A DNA stretch of 64,000 nt from Dorea longicatena (GTDB taxonomy: Bacteria > Bacillota > Clostridia > Lachnospirales > Lachnospiraceae). This document shows positions 7,298-14,998 of this stretch, one piece after another. The position numbers and the translations under genes are program-made. How positions within the stretch are numbered: position 1 is the stretch's first letter; every line of letters starts with the position of its first letter. The stretch covers positions 1,871,001-1,935,000 of the forward strand of contig NZ_CP102280.1 of assembly GCF_025150085.1 (NCBI RefSeq), given 5' to 3'. The notes beneath the pieces are model-generated. The model worked only from the letters and a program-made list of their open reading frames with translations, was not told where the DNA came from and searched no databases.

Positions 7298-8518
7298 TTA
7301 TTCAATCATAAGTATTTTCTTTGTATCAGCAATAGTATTCTTGTATGTTTCTATTTCCCATTCAATAGTAGTGTTTGCCAAAAACTCTGCTTCATATTTT
7401 TGGTAGTTTTTCTCATCCTTTAGACAAAGATAGCAAGTTGCTAATGTTGCATACATCCAATAATTTATTTCATTGTCTCTAATATTTTCTTCTAGTAACG
7501 ATATAATTTCTCTGCATACCTTTTTGCTCTCAAATTTTAAATATTCGATTTCATCTACTTCTAAATCTGGTTTTTGTGTTTTGAGTAATAAACAGTTTGA
7601 ATAATTTTCACCATTATAGTAGTCATTTTTTATTATAAATCCTTTTTTATAATAGTTTATTGCTTCGTCCAAGTAATCATAATTCTTATTTAGTTTAAAT
7701 AAATTCTTATAAATAGCACCAGTGATACCTATAGTCTCTAAATCTAAAGATTTTTTTGGATTTAAAGATTGTATAGTATTCAAGGCTTCTCCAAGAGCTA
7801 GAGTTGCATTAGGATACTTAGATTTGTATTGCACCAAAGCTAATTGCTGGACAACATAGTCGTTATTTGGTAATATATCCCGCAATTTCTTCCATTCAGA
7901 AATTGATTCCTTGAATTTACTTTCATTTTTTAAGGCTTCCGCCTTACCCACAAGATTTGATATTGTTTCTTCTTTTGTCTTGGCTGTATCAAGCAATTCA
8001 TCTAATTCTCTATCGGATATATTAGGGGGAACTATATTAGGTAAGTATGTATATAGTGGACTATCAATGTTTTGTTCTTCACTTGCTTTGATGAACGAAT
8101 GAAGATTTGTTTTTATTTTTTCAGCTTCTTCATCATCTAAGACTTCACCGAAATCTTTATAGGTGAGAATCCTACAATGATTTAAGTCAAAAGGAATTTT
8201 CTCACTTTCCTGCATCATAATAATTGTTGAGAACGGTTTCGATGCATGTCGAATCCCAAGTTCGTATATTGCATTTTCATTCATCGTTGTAATATCAGCT
8301 ATTACTAAATCTGCTTTCAACAATAATGAGTACATACTAACATCAATTATTTCTGAGCCAGAAATTTCATCAGCTCTAATCAATTCATATTCTGTTAAGC
8401 TGTCAAATAAATTTTTAATCACTTTTTTATAAATGATATCTAAATCTACCTCCTTAGAATTTCGATAGTCCATCTTCTTACCAAATCCCATTGCTACAAA
8501 ACAAATTTTTCTAGACAC
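7298..8518 (-). CDS. NDT-like/TIR-fold N-terminal domain plus TPR-like C-terminal region
   Basis: A 406-residue soluble protein starting with GTG (AAAGGAGAG upstream). Residues 1-145 match the domain that precedes TRAFs-binding/DUF4071 repeats in bacteria: CFVAMGFGKK, RADEISGSEIIDVSMY, ADLVIADITTMNENAIYELG, IRHASKPFST. This is a nucleoside deoxyribosyltransferase-like fold in which the E of NENAIYELG is the expected catalytic position. Residues about 185-395 are helical pairs of TPR character. Such proteins are predicted conflict-system effectors or sensors. Here it sits between two TIR-like genes with 25- and 18-base gaps, so the three are very likely one operon. The function is inferred; no published system is assigned. 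Confidence 0.75.
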   Translation of the reverse strand: MSRKICFVAMGFGKKMDYRNSKEVDLDIIYKKVIKNLFDSLTEYELIRADEISGSEIIDVSMYSLLLKADLVIADITTMNENAIYELGIRHASKPFSTIIMMQESEKIPFDLNHCRILTYKDFGEVLDDEEAEKIKTNLHSFIKASEEQNIDSPLYTYLPNIVPPNISDRELDELLDTAKTKEETISNLVGKAEALKNESKFKESISEWKKLRDILPNNDYVVQQLALVQYKSKYPNATLALGEALNTIQSLNPKKSLDLETIGITGAIYKNLFKLNKNYDYLDEAINYYKKGFIIKNDYYNGENYSNCLLLKTQKPDLEVDEIEYLKFESKKVCREIISLLEENIRDNEINYWMYATLATCYLCLKDEKNYQKYEAEFLANTTIEWEIETYKNTIADTKKILMIE

Positions 8519-8543
8519 AAATAAACTCTCCTTTTCTTCAAAA

Positions 8544-8954
8544 TTATAAAGCGTAATTCCTTATAGTTGAAATTAAACTAGCAGAATTCCATCCAACTAA
8601 AACAGTGGCATTATTTTGTATCTTTAAAGGAACCCGTTCATTTCCCCACGGTTTAATTGCTATTATAGGTTTATTCATTCGTATTGCTTCGTTAATTTCA
8701 TAATCAATCCATTCACTATACAAAGTATACATTCCCGATACTACTATTATTGCATTACACCCTCGTATCTGTTGTGTTAACTGCTCTTTTAAAGCAGTTT
8801 TTGTCTTCGTATTAAATGGGTTATCTGCCGAAACTGAGTGGTTTGACCACTTAAAGTTTGAAGCTGTATTTAGCCATTCGAGAATAGTATCATACTGTGT
8901 AGAATACTTCCATGAGTGACTTATAAGTAATCGATAGTTTTTTAATTCTGGCAT
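8544..8954 (-). CDS. TIR-like (MTH538/ThsB-type) protein
   Basis: A 136-residue single-domain protein. YRLLISHSWKYSTQYDTIL is strand A with the first helix, NAIIVVSGMYTLYSEWIDYE carries strand D and the WxxxE motif (E86, the usual TIR NADase glutamate), and KPIIAIKPWG is strand E. Length and motifs fit PF08937-type TIR proteins such as ThsB. It is the first gene of the operon, with AGGAGGGA six bases from the ATG and a strong promoter at 8998-9025. Thoeris loci often contain several ThsB copies feeding one ThsA; no ThsA (SIR2-SLOG or Macro) is in this window. Confidence 0.82.
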   Translation of the reverse strand: MPELKNYRLLISHSWKYSTQYDTILEWLNTASNFKWSNHSVSADNPFNTKTKTALKEQLTQQIRGCNAIIVVSGMYTLYSEWIDYEINEAIRMNKPIIAIKPWGNERVPLKIQNNATVLVGWNSASLISTIRNYAL

Positions 8955-8997
8955 AATATCCCTCCTATGTTATTATCCGTAATATTTTTCTACAATA

Positions 8998-9025
8998 ATT
9001 ATACTACAAAACACCCTAATATCAA
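8998..9025 (-). promoter_or_regulatory. Promoter of the TIR-like operon
   Basis: On the minus strand TTGATA (9020-9025), 16 bases, TATAAT (8998-9003). It ends about 44 bases before the first ATG and is the only good promoter in front of the three genes. Confidence 0.75.
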
Positions 9026-9309
9026 AGATATTTCAACTATTACATAAGGAAAAAGGTTACATTGTAAAAAGCTTATTTTTTCACATATATATTATTTTAA
9101 CAGGTACAACAATTGTCTTTTTTTGCAATCTTCTTCGTTATTACCTTTATTCGTGTAATTAACTAACTCCGTATACCATACTTTACTTAAAAAAATCCTA
9201 TACATAATCGTTTCAATAGCATTTTTTATAATTCTAAATGCGTATTTGTAAACTTCTTACATCGAAAAAGGAATACCTCTTTTTTCGAGGTATCCCTTAA
9301 ACATAAGAA
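9026..9309. other. AT-rich intergenic with an orphan open stretch and a hairpin
   Basis: On the minus strand 9092-9256 is open for 54 codons (EVYKYAFRIIKNAIETIMYR and onward) with no start or ribosome binding site. It may be the tail of a lost gene, but I do not recognise it. A hairpin (9270-9279 with 9287-9296, one mismatch, followed by TTTTTC on the minus strand) fits a terminator for the small frame at 9310-9504. Confidence 0.35.
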
Positions 9310-9504
9310 TTAGTTTGTTGTATCTCCACACTCTATATCAACTACTACTGAAACATTAATATAGTTTTTAATCTCTTTATTTCGGGTTTTATCGCCCTCA
9401 CTTGTAAATACGATATGCTTGAAAAAGTGCCTAAAATTAAGGATTTCTACATAGTTCGTCTTTGTAGCAACACACAAGTCTCCACGTGCGGTGTCGTTTT
9501 TCAC
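9310..9504 (-). CDS. Small hypothetical protein
   Basis: A 64-codon frame with a GTG start and no convincing ribosome binding site. The same frame is open for 15 further codons upstream, so this may be the tail of a degraded gene. The sequence (TKTNYVEILNFRHFFKHIVF and a polar end) matches nothing I know. A terminator-like hairpin follows directly, which is mild support for real transcription. Confidence 0.3.
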   Translation of the reverse strand: MKNDTARGDLCVATKTNYVEILNFRHFFKHIVFTSEGDKTRNKEIKNYINVSVVVDIECGDTTN

Positions 9505-9593
9505 TGCTTTAACAGTACGCGAACCCGCATAGTTACTGAGTTTTTACACCCTTTGACAGGTTGCTAATATCTGCAATCATAAGGTTAAGACAT

Positions 9594-9714
9594 GGCGTAC
9601 AGACCGTTTGACTTTGCAAACGTGTGGCGGGTACGCCGATATTTTGTAACACTTTTATAATACAAAATTATTCTAAATACTGCTACCAAATTTGGTAATA
9701 TATCAGTACGCCGA
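9594..9714. promoter_or_regulatory. Nested inverted repeats with GGCGTAC / GTACGCC motifs
   Basis: GGCGTAC (9594-9600) and GTACGCC (9631-9637) form an outer inverted repeat around an inner CGTTTG/CAAACG pair. A second GTACGCCGA occurs at 9706-9714, and a perfect 14-base palindrome TACCAAATTTGGTA at 9684-9697. The same heptamer recurs upstream of the HTH gene at 13219. They look like binding sites of a shared regulator or a recombinase; which one cannot be decided from sequence. Confidence 0.45.
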
Positions 9715-9766
9715 TTTGTTTTGGACATTTTTGCGAATGGCATTAACACCCTTTCAATGTTCACTT

Positions 9767-10870
9767 TTATTGAAACCGATATTTTCCTTTTCCATGTCCT
9801 GTTACAGGTACGATTACCTCACTATCAACCAACAGTTTTATTAACTTGGAAGCTCCTGATGGCTTTAATCCAGTAATTTCTTCAACTATCGTTCTTCCGA
9901 AACAATTTTCTTTTCCACATTTTGAAAATATTTCTACTGTATGATTTATTGTTTTTTCTGAAATCGTATCTGAGAAAGAAAGTAATTTATTTCGAATGTC
10001 CACTTTTGTGCTTTCAATGTCCACTTTTACTCTTTCAATGTCCACTTCTGCAAACCTTCCACTAATGTGCATCGTACGATTATGAAGTTCATTCTTCTCA
10101 TCCAACAATAAATTTCTTAAAAACAATTCCAAATACTCGGTTGTTTCATGAACACCATTTTTCAAATCGTTATAATTGGCCCTAACAAGTGCATTTCTAA
10201 AATACCATGCATTCTCCGCAAAAATATCGTTAGTTGCATCAAATCCAAGTGTTCTAAGATACTTAATAAAAAATACTGCCGTAGTTCGTGTATTTCCTTC
10301 TCCGAATACATGTATCTGCCATAATCTTGATACAAAAAACGCCAGGTGGTGAATAATTTCTTCCATGCTCAAGTTTTTATAACTAAACTTCTTTTCCTCT
10401 GCAAAATCATAGTCCAGGGTTGCACGAAGTTCTGATGCACTTCCATAAAGAATCGTTGCTCCATTCAGCACCCACTCTTTTTTTGTGATATTATAATCTC
10501 TAAGTTTTCCGGCATGTCCATAAATCCCTGTAAATAACTTTTTATGAATAGAGATATACTCATTCGGAGTAAAACTAAATGCTTTCTCCGACAAAATTTT
10601 TGCTATTCTAACGGCAACTTTGTCGGCCTCTTCCGTACGGTCTTCTATATCTGCTTTTGGATTTTCTTCATAATACGTGTTGAGAAGTTCTTGCGCTTCA
10701 TCAATCGAAATATCACCTTCAATATTCTTTATTGCAGTATCAATCAAATACTTCGAAGTCTTTAATCCATCCACTGCTTGAAGTCCGATAGCTGTATGCC
10801 AGGCATAACCTTTGTCTCTTTTATTCGGTTCTGATTGTTTCATATACTCTTTAAAGGGATCTTTATCCAT
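9767..10870 (-). CDS. Fic family protein with N-terminal inhibitory helix candidate and C-terminal winged helix
   Basis: A 367-residue Fic/DOC enzyme, which transfers AMP or another phosphate compound to target proteins. The Fic core carries HVFGEGNTRTTA (about residues 195-206), the HxFxEGNxR signature with V in place of P. Near the N-terminus IKNIEGDISIDEAQELL resembles a VbhA-like inhibitory segment (xxxEG), suggesting self-inhibition. The C-terminal 70 residues form a winged helix (GRTIVEEITGLKPSGASKLI). A tandem VDIERVKVDIESTKVDI linker lies between. The start chosen has GGAGG seven bases upstream and follows the previous gene by 20 bases. It is AT-rich like the rest of the island. Confidence 0.85.
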   Translation of the reverse strand: MDKDPFKEYMKQSEPNKRDKGYAWHTAIGLQAVDGLKTSKYLIDTAIKNIEGDISIDEAQELLNTYYEENPKADIEDRTEEADKVAVRIAKILSEKAFSFTPNEYISIHKKLFTGIYGHAGKLRDYNITKKEWVLNGATILYGSASELRATLDYDFAEEKKFSYKNLSMEEIIHHLAFFVSRLWQIHVFGEGNTRTTAVFFIKYLRTLGFDATNDIFAENAWYFRNALVRANYNDLKNGVHETTEYLELFLRNLLLDEKNELHNRTMHISGRFAEVDIERVKVDIESTKVDIRNKLLSFSDTISEKTINHTVEIFSKCGKENCFGRTIVEEITGLKPSGASKLIKLLVDSEVIVPVTGHGKGKYRFQ

Positions 10871-10890
10871 CAAATTGCCTCCATTCATTT

Positions 10891-12240
10891 TTACCAATAC
10901 CAGCTCTTTCTGATACTGTCTTGTAAAGATTTTTCCTTTTCTTCAGCATTTTTTTCGTGCTGACGTTTTCCCAGATATTCATCCTCAGTCGCTATAGACG
11001 GATCATACCAGTCAGCTTTCTTCCGGGCCCATTCAATCCACGCTGGAGTAATATCTTCATTTCCACTATCTATCATAGCCTGAATATATTCTCTTATTTC
11101 CTTTGCAATTCTATAGTCTTCAGCTTTATTTACAAGTTCTTTTACAAGACGAATTTCTTGTTCTTTTCTTTGTCTATTTTCTTCTCTGCGTCTCGCTTCT
11201 TCAACTCTCTTACGTTCTGCCTCTTCACGTGCTTCTCGTACAATTCTATTCTCTTCTGCCTTCTCATACAGGGTAACCAAAATATCACCCAGTCTATCTT
11301 CTAATTTTTCAGAATCGTTATCTCTAATGTAGCTTCGCTCCCCAAACACAATACGAAGTTTACCATTATATACCTTGTCATACTTTCTTATTTGCGGTTT
11401 TGAAGCCCATCTATGATTTTTGATATCATCATTATACTTTACGAGCGCCTGTGCCTCTTGCTTAGTCATTTCATGCTTCACCTGATCTTGACTCTCAACC
11501 ATACGAAATCTAACAATATCACCTCTAATTCTCACAGACAAATCACTATTAATACTTCCACCTAAAGATTCAATTGATTTGAATACGGTATCTAATATAG
11601 CAATTGCACGTGACATACACTCATCAGACATTTCCTTAAAGAATGCAGGTTCGTTTTCTGGTTTATTATGTCTTGGATTATAGTATGGTCTACTCTGTGC
11701 TTCTTTCAGTTTTGACTTATAATCTGCAATATCCTTCTTGTATTGGACCAACATTTTATGCAATCGTGTACTTTGACTTATCTGCAGATTGCACGCATAT
11801 TCTAATACTTTATTTCTTTCTGTCGCATCCAAATAATCAAGAATTCCATCCGGCCACTTAGGTATATTCTCCGTTTTTTTCTGCGATAAATCTTCCTCGA
11901 CTGCTACGTCCAATTCTTCTGTTACATCAGTATGCACTTTCTCTACTACTTCTGCCTTAGCTTTCCGAATACGCTTAACAACCGCGTCTTTCGTTATTAA
12001 TGAAATTTCTGTATCTTCCAATCCAGAAAATTCTACAATCTCATTCGATACATCTTTTCCCATATTCTTCTTAGTCCAATAACCAGAAGAAGGAAAAGAT
12101 ATATTTTCTACTTTACAAGTTGCTATCAGTTTACCATAATTCAAGTTATATTTTCTGGCTACCCCTGCAACTGAAAGAGCCCATATTTCATCATAGAGCT
12201 GCTTACGAGTCAATTTAACTATTCCTTTTTCATTCTCCAT
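10891..12240 (-). CDS. GYW-family protein of unknown function with HTH-like N-terminus
   Basis: 449 residues, soluble. The N-terminus reads LTRKQLYDEIWALSVAGVAR, KYNLNYGKLIATCKVENISF, then GYWTKKNMGK. This is the signature of a widespread uncharacterised family (LTRExLYxxVWxxPxxxLAxxxxISxxxLxKxCxxxxIPxPxxGYWxKxxxGK) whose first 55 residues look like a DNA-binding helix-turn-helix. Residues about 340-395 are a long charged coiled coil (EEAERKRVEEARRREEN). The C-terminus EWARKKADWYDPSI is also family-typical. The gene directly precedes fic (20 bases) and follows a small HTH gene, so a regulatory or defence role is a guess. Confidence 0.65.
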   Translation of the reverse strand: MENEKGIVKLTRKQLYDEIWALSVAGVARKYNLNYGKLIATCKVENISFPSSGYWTKKNMGKDVSNEIVEFSGLEDTEISLITKDAVVKRIRKAKAEVVEKVHTDVTEELDVAVEEDLSQKKTENIPKWPDGILDYLDATERNKVLEYACNLQISQSTRLHKMLVQYKKDIADYKSKLKEAQSRPYYNPRHNKPENEPAFFKEMSDECMSRAIAILDTVFKSIESLGGSINSDLSVRIRGDIVRFRMVESQDQVKHEMTKQEAQALVKYNDDIKNHRWASKPQIRKYDKVYNGKLRIVFGERSYIRDNDSEKLEDRLGDILVTLYEKAEENRIVREAREEAERKRVEEARRREENRQRKEQEIRLVKELVNKAEDYRIAKEIREYIQAMIDSGNEDITPAWIEWARKKADWYDPSIATEDEYLGKRQHEKNAEEKEKSLQDSIRKSWYW

Positions 12241-12316
12241 CCTGGCAGCTCCTTTCCTGCATATTTTTTGTCAACATCTTTGTATTTTCCCAGCGAAAAC
12301 GCATATTCATAAAGCT

Positions 12317-12661
12317 CTAATTCTGCTGATCCTCGTTTTCGCTTAATAGAAAAACCAAATCTTTTTTCATTTCTTCAAACTGTTCTATTATAGTATTTAG
12401 ACTCTTTTCTATATTTTGAACTTGTACTTCTGATGTTTTCCCATATTTATATGCAATCAATCTCTCACCAATTATGTGATAGGACCAACTCTCAGAATAT
12501 GTTCTATCTCTTTCTTCATTGTGAATTGCAAAACCGATCGGTAAAAGATCATTTCTCATGCCGATACTAACCGCCATAGGGGATATGCCTAGGTAATCTG
12601 CCGCTATCTTACATGTTATTTTACTCATATTTCTAATATCTTCATCTGTGTATTTAGGCAT
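12317..12661 (-). CDS. Small HTH protein, mobile-element type
   Basis: A 114-residue protein. KITCKIAADYLGISPMAVSI (about 14-33) is a helix-turn-helix like those of phage and conjugative-element DNA-binding proteins, followed by GMRNDLLPIGFA. The rest is a helical, charged tail (NIEKSLNTIIEQFEEMKKDL) suited to dimerisation. It lies 76 bases upstream of the GYW-family gene in the same direction. The partner or target is unknown. Confidence 0.6.
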   Translation of the reverse strand: MPKYTDEDIRNMSKITCKIAADYLGISPMAVSIGMRNDLLPIGFAIHNEERDRTYSESWSYHIIGERLIAYKYGKTSEVQVQNIEKSLNTIIEQFEEMKKDLVFLLSENEDQQN

Positions 12662-12734
12662 AATTTATCTCCTTTAATAAAAATATTTTTCCGCCCTGAA
12701 CAAGAAAAACTTTTTAAGCTATAAGTAAGTCGCC

Positions 12735-12989
12735 TTAATCTAAAAAATCAAACTGAGATGCTTTTGATGCAGTTTTGAACCCATCATTTCTATCATGCTT
12801 TCCTTCTTCGTTTATTTCTGTTAATATATCTTTAATTTTACTTAAGCCACTTATCTTAAATTGAATTCTTATAGCAGTTCCATCAATACTATTAGGCAGA
12901 TATTCATTTCGAGTCACTATATCCCAACCGGCATTTCTTAATTGCTTATCAATTTTTACACGAGCTTTTTCTTCCGGTAACATAGGCAT
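12735..12989 (-). pseudogene. Type I restriction HsdR N-terminal remnant
   Basis: An 84-codon frame starting MPMLPEEKARVKIDKQLRNA followed by GWDIVTRNEYLPN. This is how HsdR-type restriction subunits of the DEAD-box kind begin (PExxARxxIDxxLxxxGWxVxxxxE). After about 34 residues the match ends and the rest (KISGLSKIKDILTEINEEGK...) is not the expected nuclease domain, so most of the roughly 1000-residue gene was deleted. The start has AAAGGAAGAG upstream. The preceding HTH gene is a common neighbour of hsdR in Lachnospiraceae, which supports the call. Confidence 0.5.
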
Positions 12990-13033
12990 ACTCTTCCTTT
13001 CTAATCCATTCTCCCATATCTGTTGTCCCAAAA

Positions 13034-13219
13034 TCAGGACTTGATATACTTCCCGGACTTAATTCTTTTATCCGCTGGTTTTACAGCATTCTTTGGAATA
13101 GCCCAAGTATTACCAAACTTCATAGCCCCTTCTATCATTCCTTCATTGCAGATTGTCTGCACTCTTCTAACTGATAGGTTCCACTTTTCTGCTGCTTCTT
13201 TAATAGTCATAAACTCCAT
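13034..13219 (-). CDS. Excisionase-like HTH DNA-binding protein
   Basis: 61 residues: MEFMTIKEAAEKWNLSVRRV, then QTICNEGMIEGAMKFGNTWA and IPKNAVKPADKR. This is a MerR/excisionase-type winged helix with the usual WxIPxxAxKPxDxR ending. Such proteins commonly stand alone before restriction-modification genes or in integrative elements. It has a GAGGT ribosome binding site and its own promoter with inverted repeats (13242-13324), which suggests autoregulation. Confidence 0.75.
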   Translation of the reverse strand: MEFMTIKEAAEKWNLSVRRVQTICNEGMIEGAMKFGNTWAIPKNAVKPADKRIKSGKYIKS

Positions 13220-13241
13220 ATTTTCTTACCTCAATAAAGTT

Positions 13242-13260
13242 ATAAAATGCGACATTTTAT
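13242..13260. promoter_or_regulatory. Operator-like inverted repeat before the HTH gene
   Basis: ATAAAATG (13242-13249) and CATTTTAT (13253-13260) are perfect 8-base arms around three bases, located between the promoter at 13271-13299 and the start codon. A good candidate for autoregulation by the HTH protein. Confidence 0.5.
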
Positions 13261-13270
13261 CCTAATTTCT

Positions 13271-13299
13271 ATTATAAGCGCCAAGACGCCGAAAATCAA
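13271..13299 (-). promoter_or_regulatory. Promoter of the HTH / restriction remnant operon
   Basis: Minus strand TTGATT (13294-13299), 17 bases, TATAAT (13271-13276). The spacer contains one arm of the ACGCCGAAA / TTTCGGCGT inverted repeat. Confidence 0.65.
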
Positions 13300-13381
13300 T
13301 CTAAACCTACATAACTTTCGGCGTACAGTCTATTACTTCTCCGCGTACAAAATCCCATAAAAATAACCTTTCAGCGTACTC
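13286..13381. promoter_or_regulatory. Cluster of GGCGTAC-type boxes
   Basis: Perfect 9-base arms ACGCCGAAA (13286-13294) and TTTCGGCGT (13316-13324), then TCCGCGTAC near 13340 and TCAGCGTAC near 13371. These share the GCGTAC core with the boxes at 9594-9714 and overlap the promoter of the HTH gene. Confidence 0.45.
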
Positions 13382-13502
13382 TATACGAACTACGCCAAAA
13401 GGTTGATTTTCACTACACCCGTATTCTATTTTTCATTTCATGCACATATTTTATAGGCTTATTTTCATAATATGTTCTAGCAGATATACCCCTCACCCCC
13501 GC

Positions 13503-14915
13503 TTAAACTAGGCATTTCTTAGAGAGGAGGCATACCGTCTCCACATGATAAGTTCCCGGGAACAAATCCACCCCGCTGATCTTCTCCACTTTATATCCAC
13601 GTCCCTGTATCATCTCCAGATCCCGTGCCAGACTGGTCGGTTTGCATGCAATATATACCAGACGTTCCACGCCGAAATTCAGGATCTTCATAAGTGCCTT
13701 CGGATTCACGCCGTCTCTCGGTGGATCGAGCATGATCAGATCCGGAACTTCGCCCAGTTCATCAATGACTTTCAATACATCGCCTGCCCAGAATGTACAA
13801 TTGTCCAGATTATTTAACTTCGCATTTTCTTTTGCTGCCTCTACCGCTTCTTCTACAATCTCCACACCAACCACTTTCTTCGCAACCGGTGCGAGGATCT
13901 GTGCGATCGTTCCTGTTCCACTGTACAGATCGAAGACAACTTTTTCATTCGTATCTCCGATGTATTCTCTGGCTGTCTCATACAAGACTTCCGCTCCCAG
14001 CGAATTAGTCTGGAAGAATGAGAATGGTGTGATCTTGAATTTTAATCCAAGTAATTCCTCGTAGAAATAATCCTGTCCGAACAGGACTTCTGTTCCTTCG
14101 TCTTTTACGACATCTGCAAGGCTGTCGTTCTTTGTATGCAGGATTCCGACCAATGTTCCATCAAAGTTCATTGCTGTCATCTTTTCCAGCCATGCATCCT
14201 TAAATGTCTGGATTTTTTTCATTGCCTCTGCTGGGTCAACTCCGAGTTCTGCCGTATCGGATGCTGTGACCAGATCCACCAGGATTTCTCCTGTCTTTAC
14301 TGCTTTTCTTACCAGCAGGTGGCGGAAATATCCGACATGACGCATGCGGTGATAATATGGAAGGCCTGATTCTCTGGCACATTCCAGTGTACATGCAAGA
14401 ATTTTCCTGTAATCTTCATCTACGATCTGACAATCCGTTACATTAACAATATCATGAAAACTTCCTCTTTTGTGCATGCCAAGTGCCAGCGGTCCGTCTT
14501 TGTATTCATCTCCGAATGAGAATTCCATCTTGTTACGGTATTCGGATCTGACCGGACTTGGTTTGATGCCTTCCCAGATATATTCACCATTTACCGCTTC
14601 ATCCATCATCTTTTTCACCTGCTCATTTTTCATCGCAAGCTGCTCCTCATATGGAAGATTCTGGTACGTACACCCTCCGCACTGACCGAAATGTGGACAG
14701 GCTGACGGGATCTCGCTTGCTGACGGTTCCACCACTTCTAAAAGGCGTCCCTCTGCCTTTCCTTTCCGGATCTTATTCACAGAAAATCTTACTTTCTGTC
14801 CCGGCACGCCGTTCTTTACGACTACCCATCTGTCTTCTTCCGGCACGTATATGCGCCCTTTATTTGGAAATTCCACGGATTCTATAATTCCTTCGTATAC
14901 CTGTCCTTTTTTCAT
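13503..14915 (-). CDS. rlmD: 23S rRNA (uracil-5-)-methyltransferase, RumA/RlmCD type
   Basis: 470 residues. A TRAM-like beta-barrel (1-60) is followed by the iron-sulfur cysteines C73, C79 and C82 (CPHFGQCGGC), the SAM-binding motif FDLYSGTGTI, LDPPRDG, and the catalytic nucleophile C424 in YIACKPTSLARDL. The enzyme methylates 23S rRNA uridines at C5; in Firmicutes a single enzyme (RlmCD) often modifies both U747 and U1939, so the symbol is approximate. The family normally has SCNP at the nucleophile; here it is ACKP, a tolerated variant in this group. Located just outside the AT-rich island and probably monocistronic. Confidence 0.9.
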   Translation of the reverse strand: MKKGQVYEGIIESVEFPNKGRIYVPEEDRWVVVKNGVPGQKVRFSVNKIRKGKAEGRLLEVVEPSASEIPSACPHFGQCGGCTYQNLPYEEQLAMKNEQVKKMMDEAVNGEYIWEGIKPSPVRSEYRNKMEFSFGDEYKDGPLALGMHKRGSFHDIVNVTDCQIVDEDYRKILACTLECARESGLPYYHRMRHVGYFRHLLVRKAVKTGEILVDLVTASDTAELGVDPAEAMKKIQTFKDAWLEKMTAMNFDGTLVGILHTKNDSLADVVKDEGTEVLFGQDYFYEELLGLKFKITPFSFFQTNSLGAEVLYETAREYIGDTNEKVVFDLYSGTGTIAQILAPVAKKVVGVEIVEEAVEAAKENAKLNNLDNCTFWAGDVLKVIDELGEVPDLIMLDPPRDGVNPKALMKILNFGVERLVYIACKPTSLARDLEMIQGRGYKVEKISGVDLFPGTYHVETVCLLSKKCLV

Positions 14916-14998
14916 ATATATCCTTTCTGCTGTAACTCTTTTTCTATTCTCTTATTTCAAATCATCTACTGTTCCGGTATTCTATAAAAGCTTCCATA

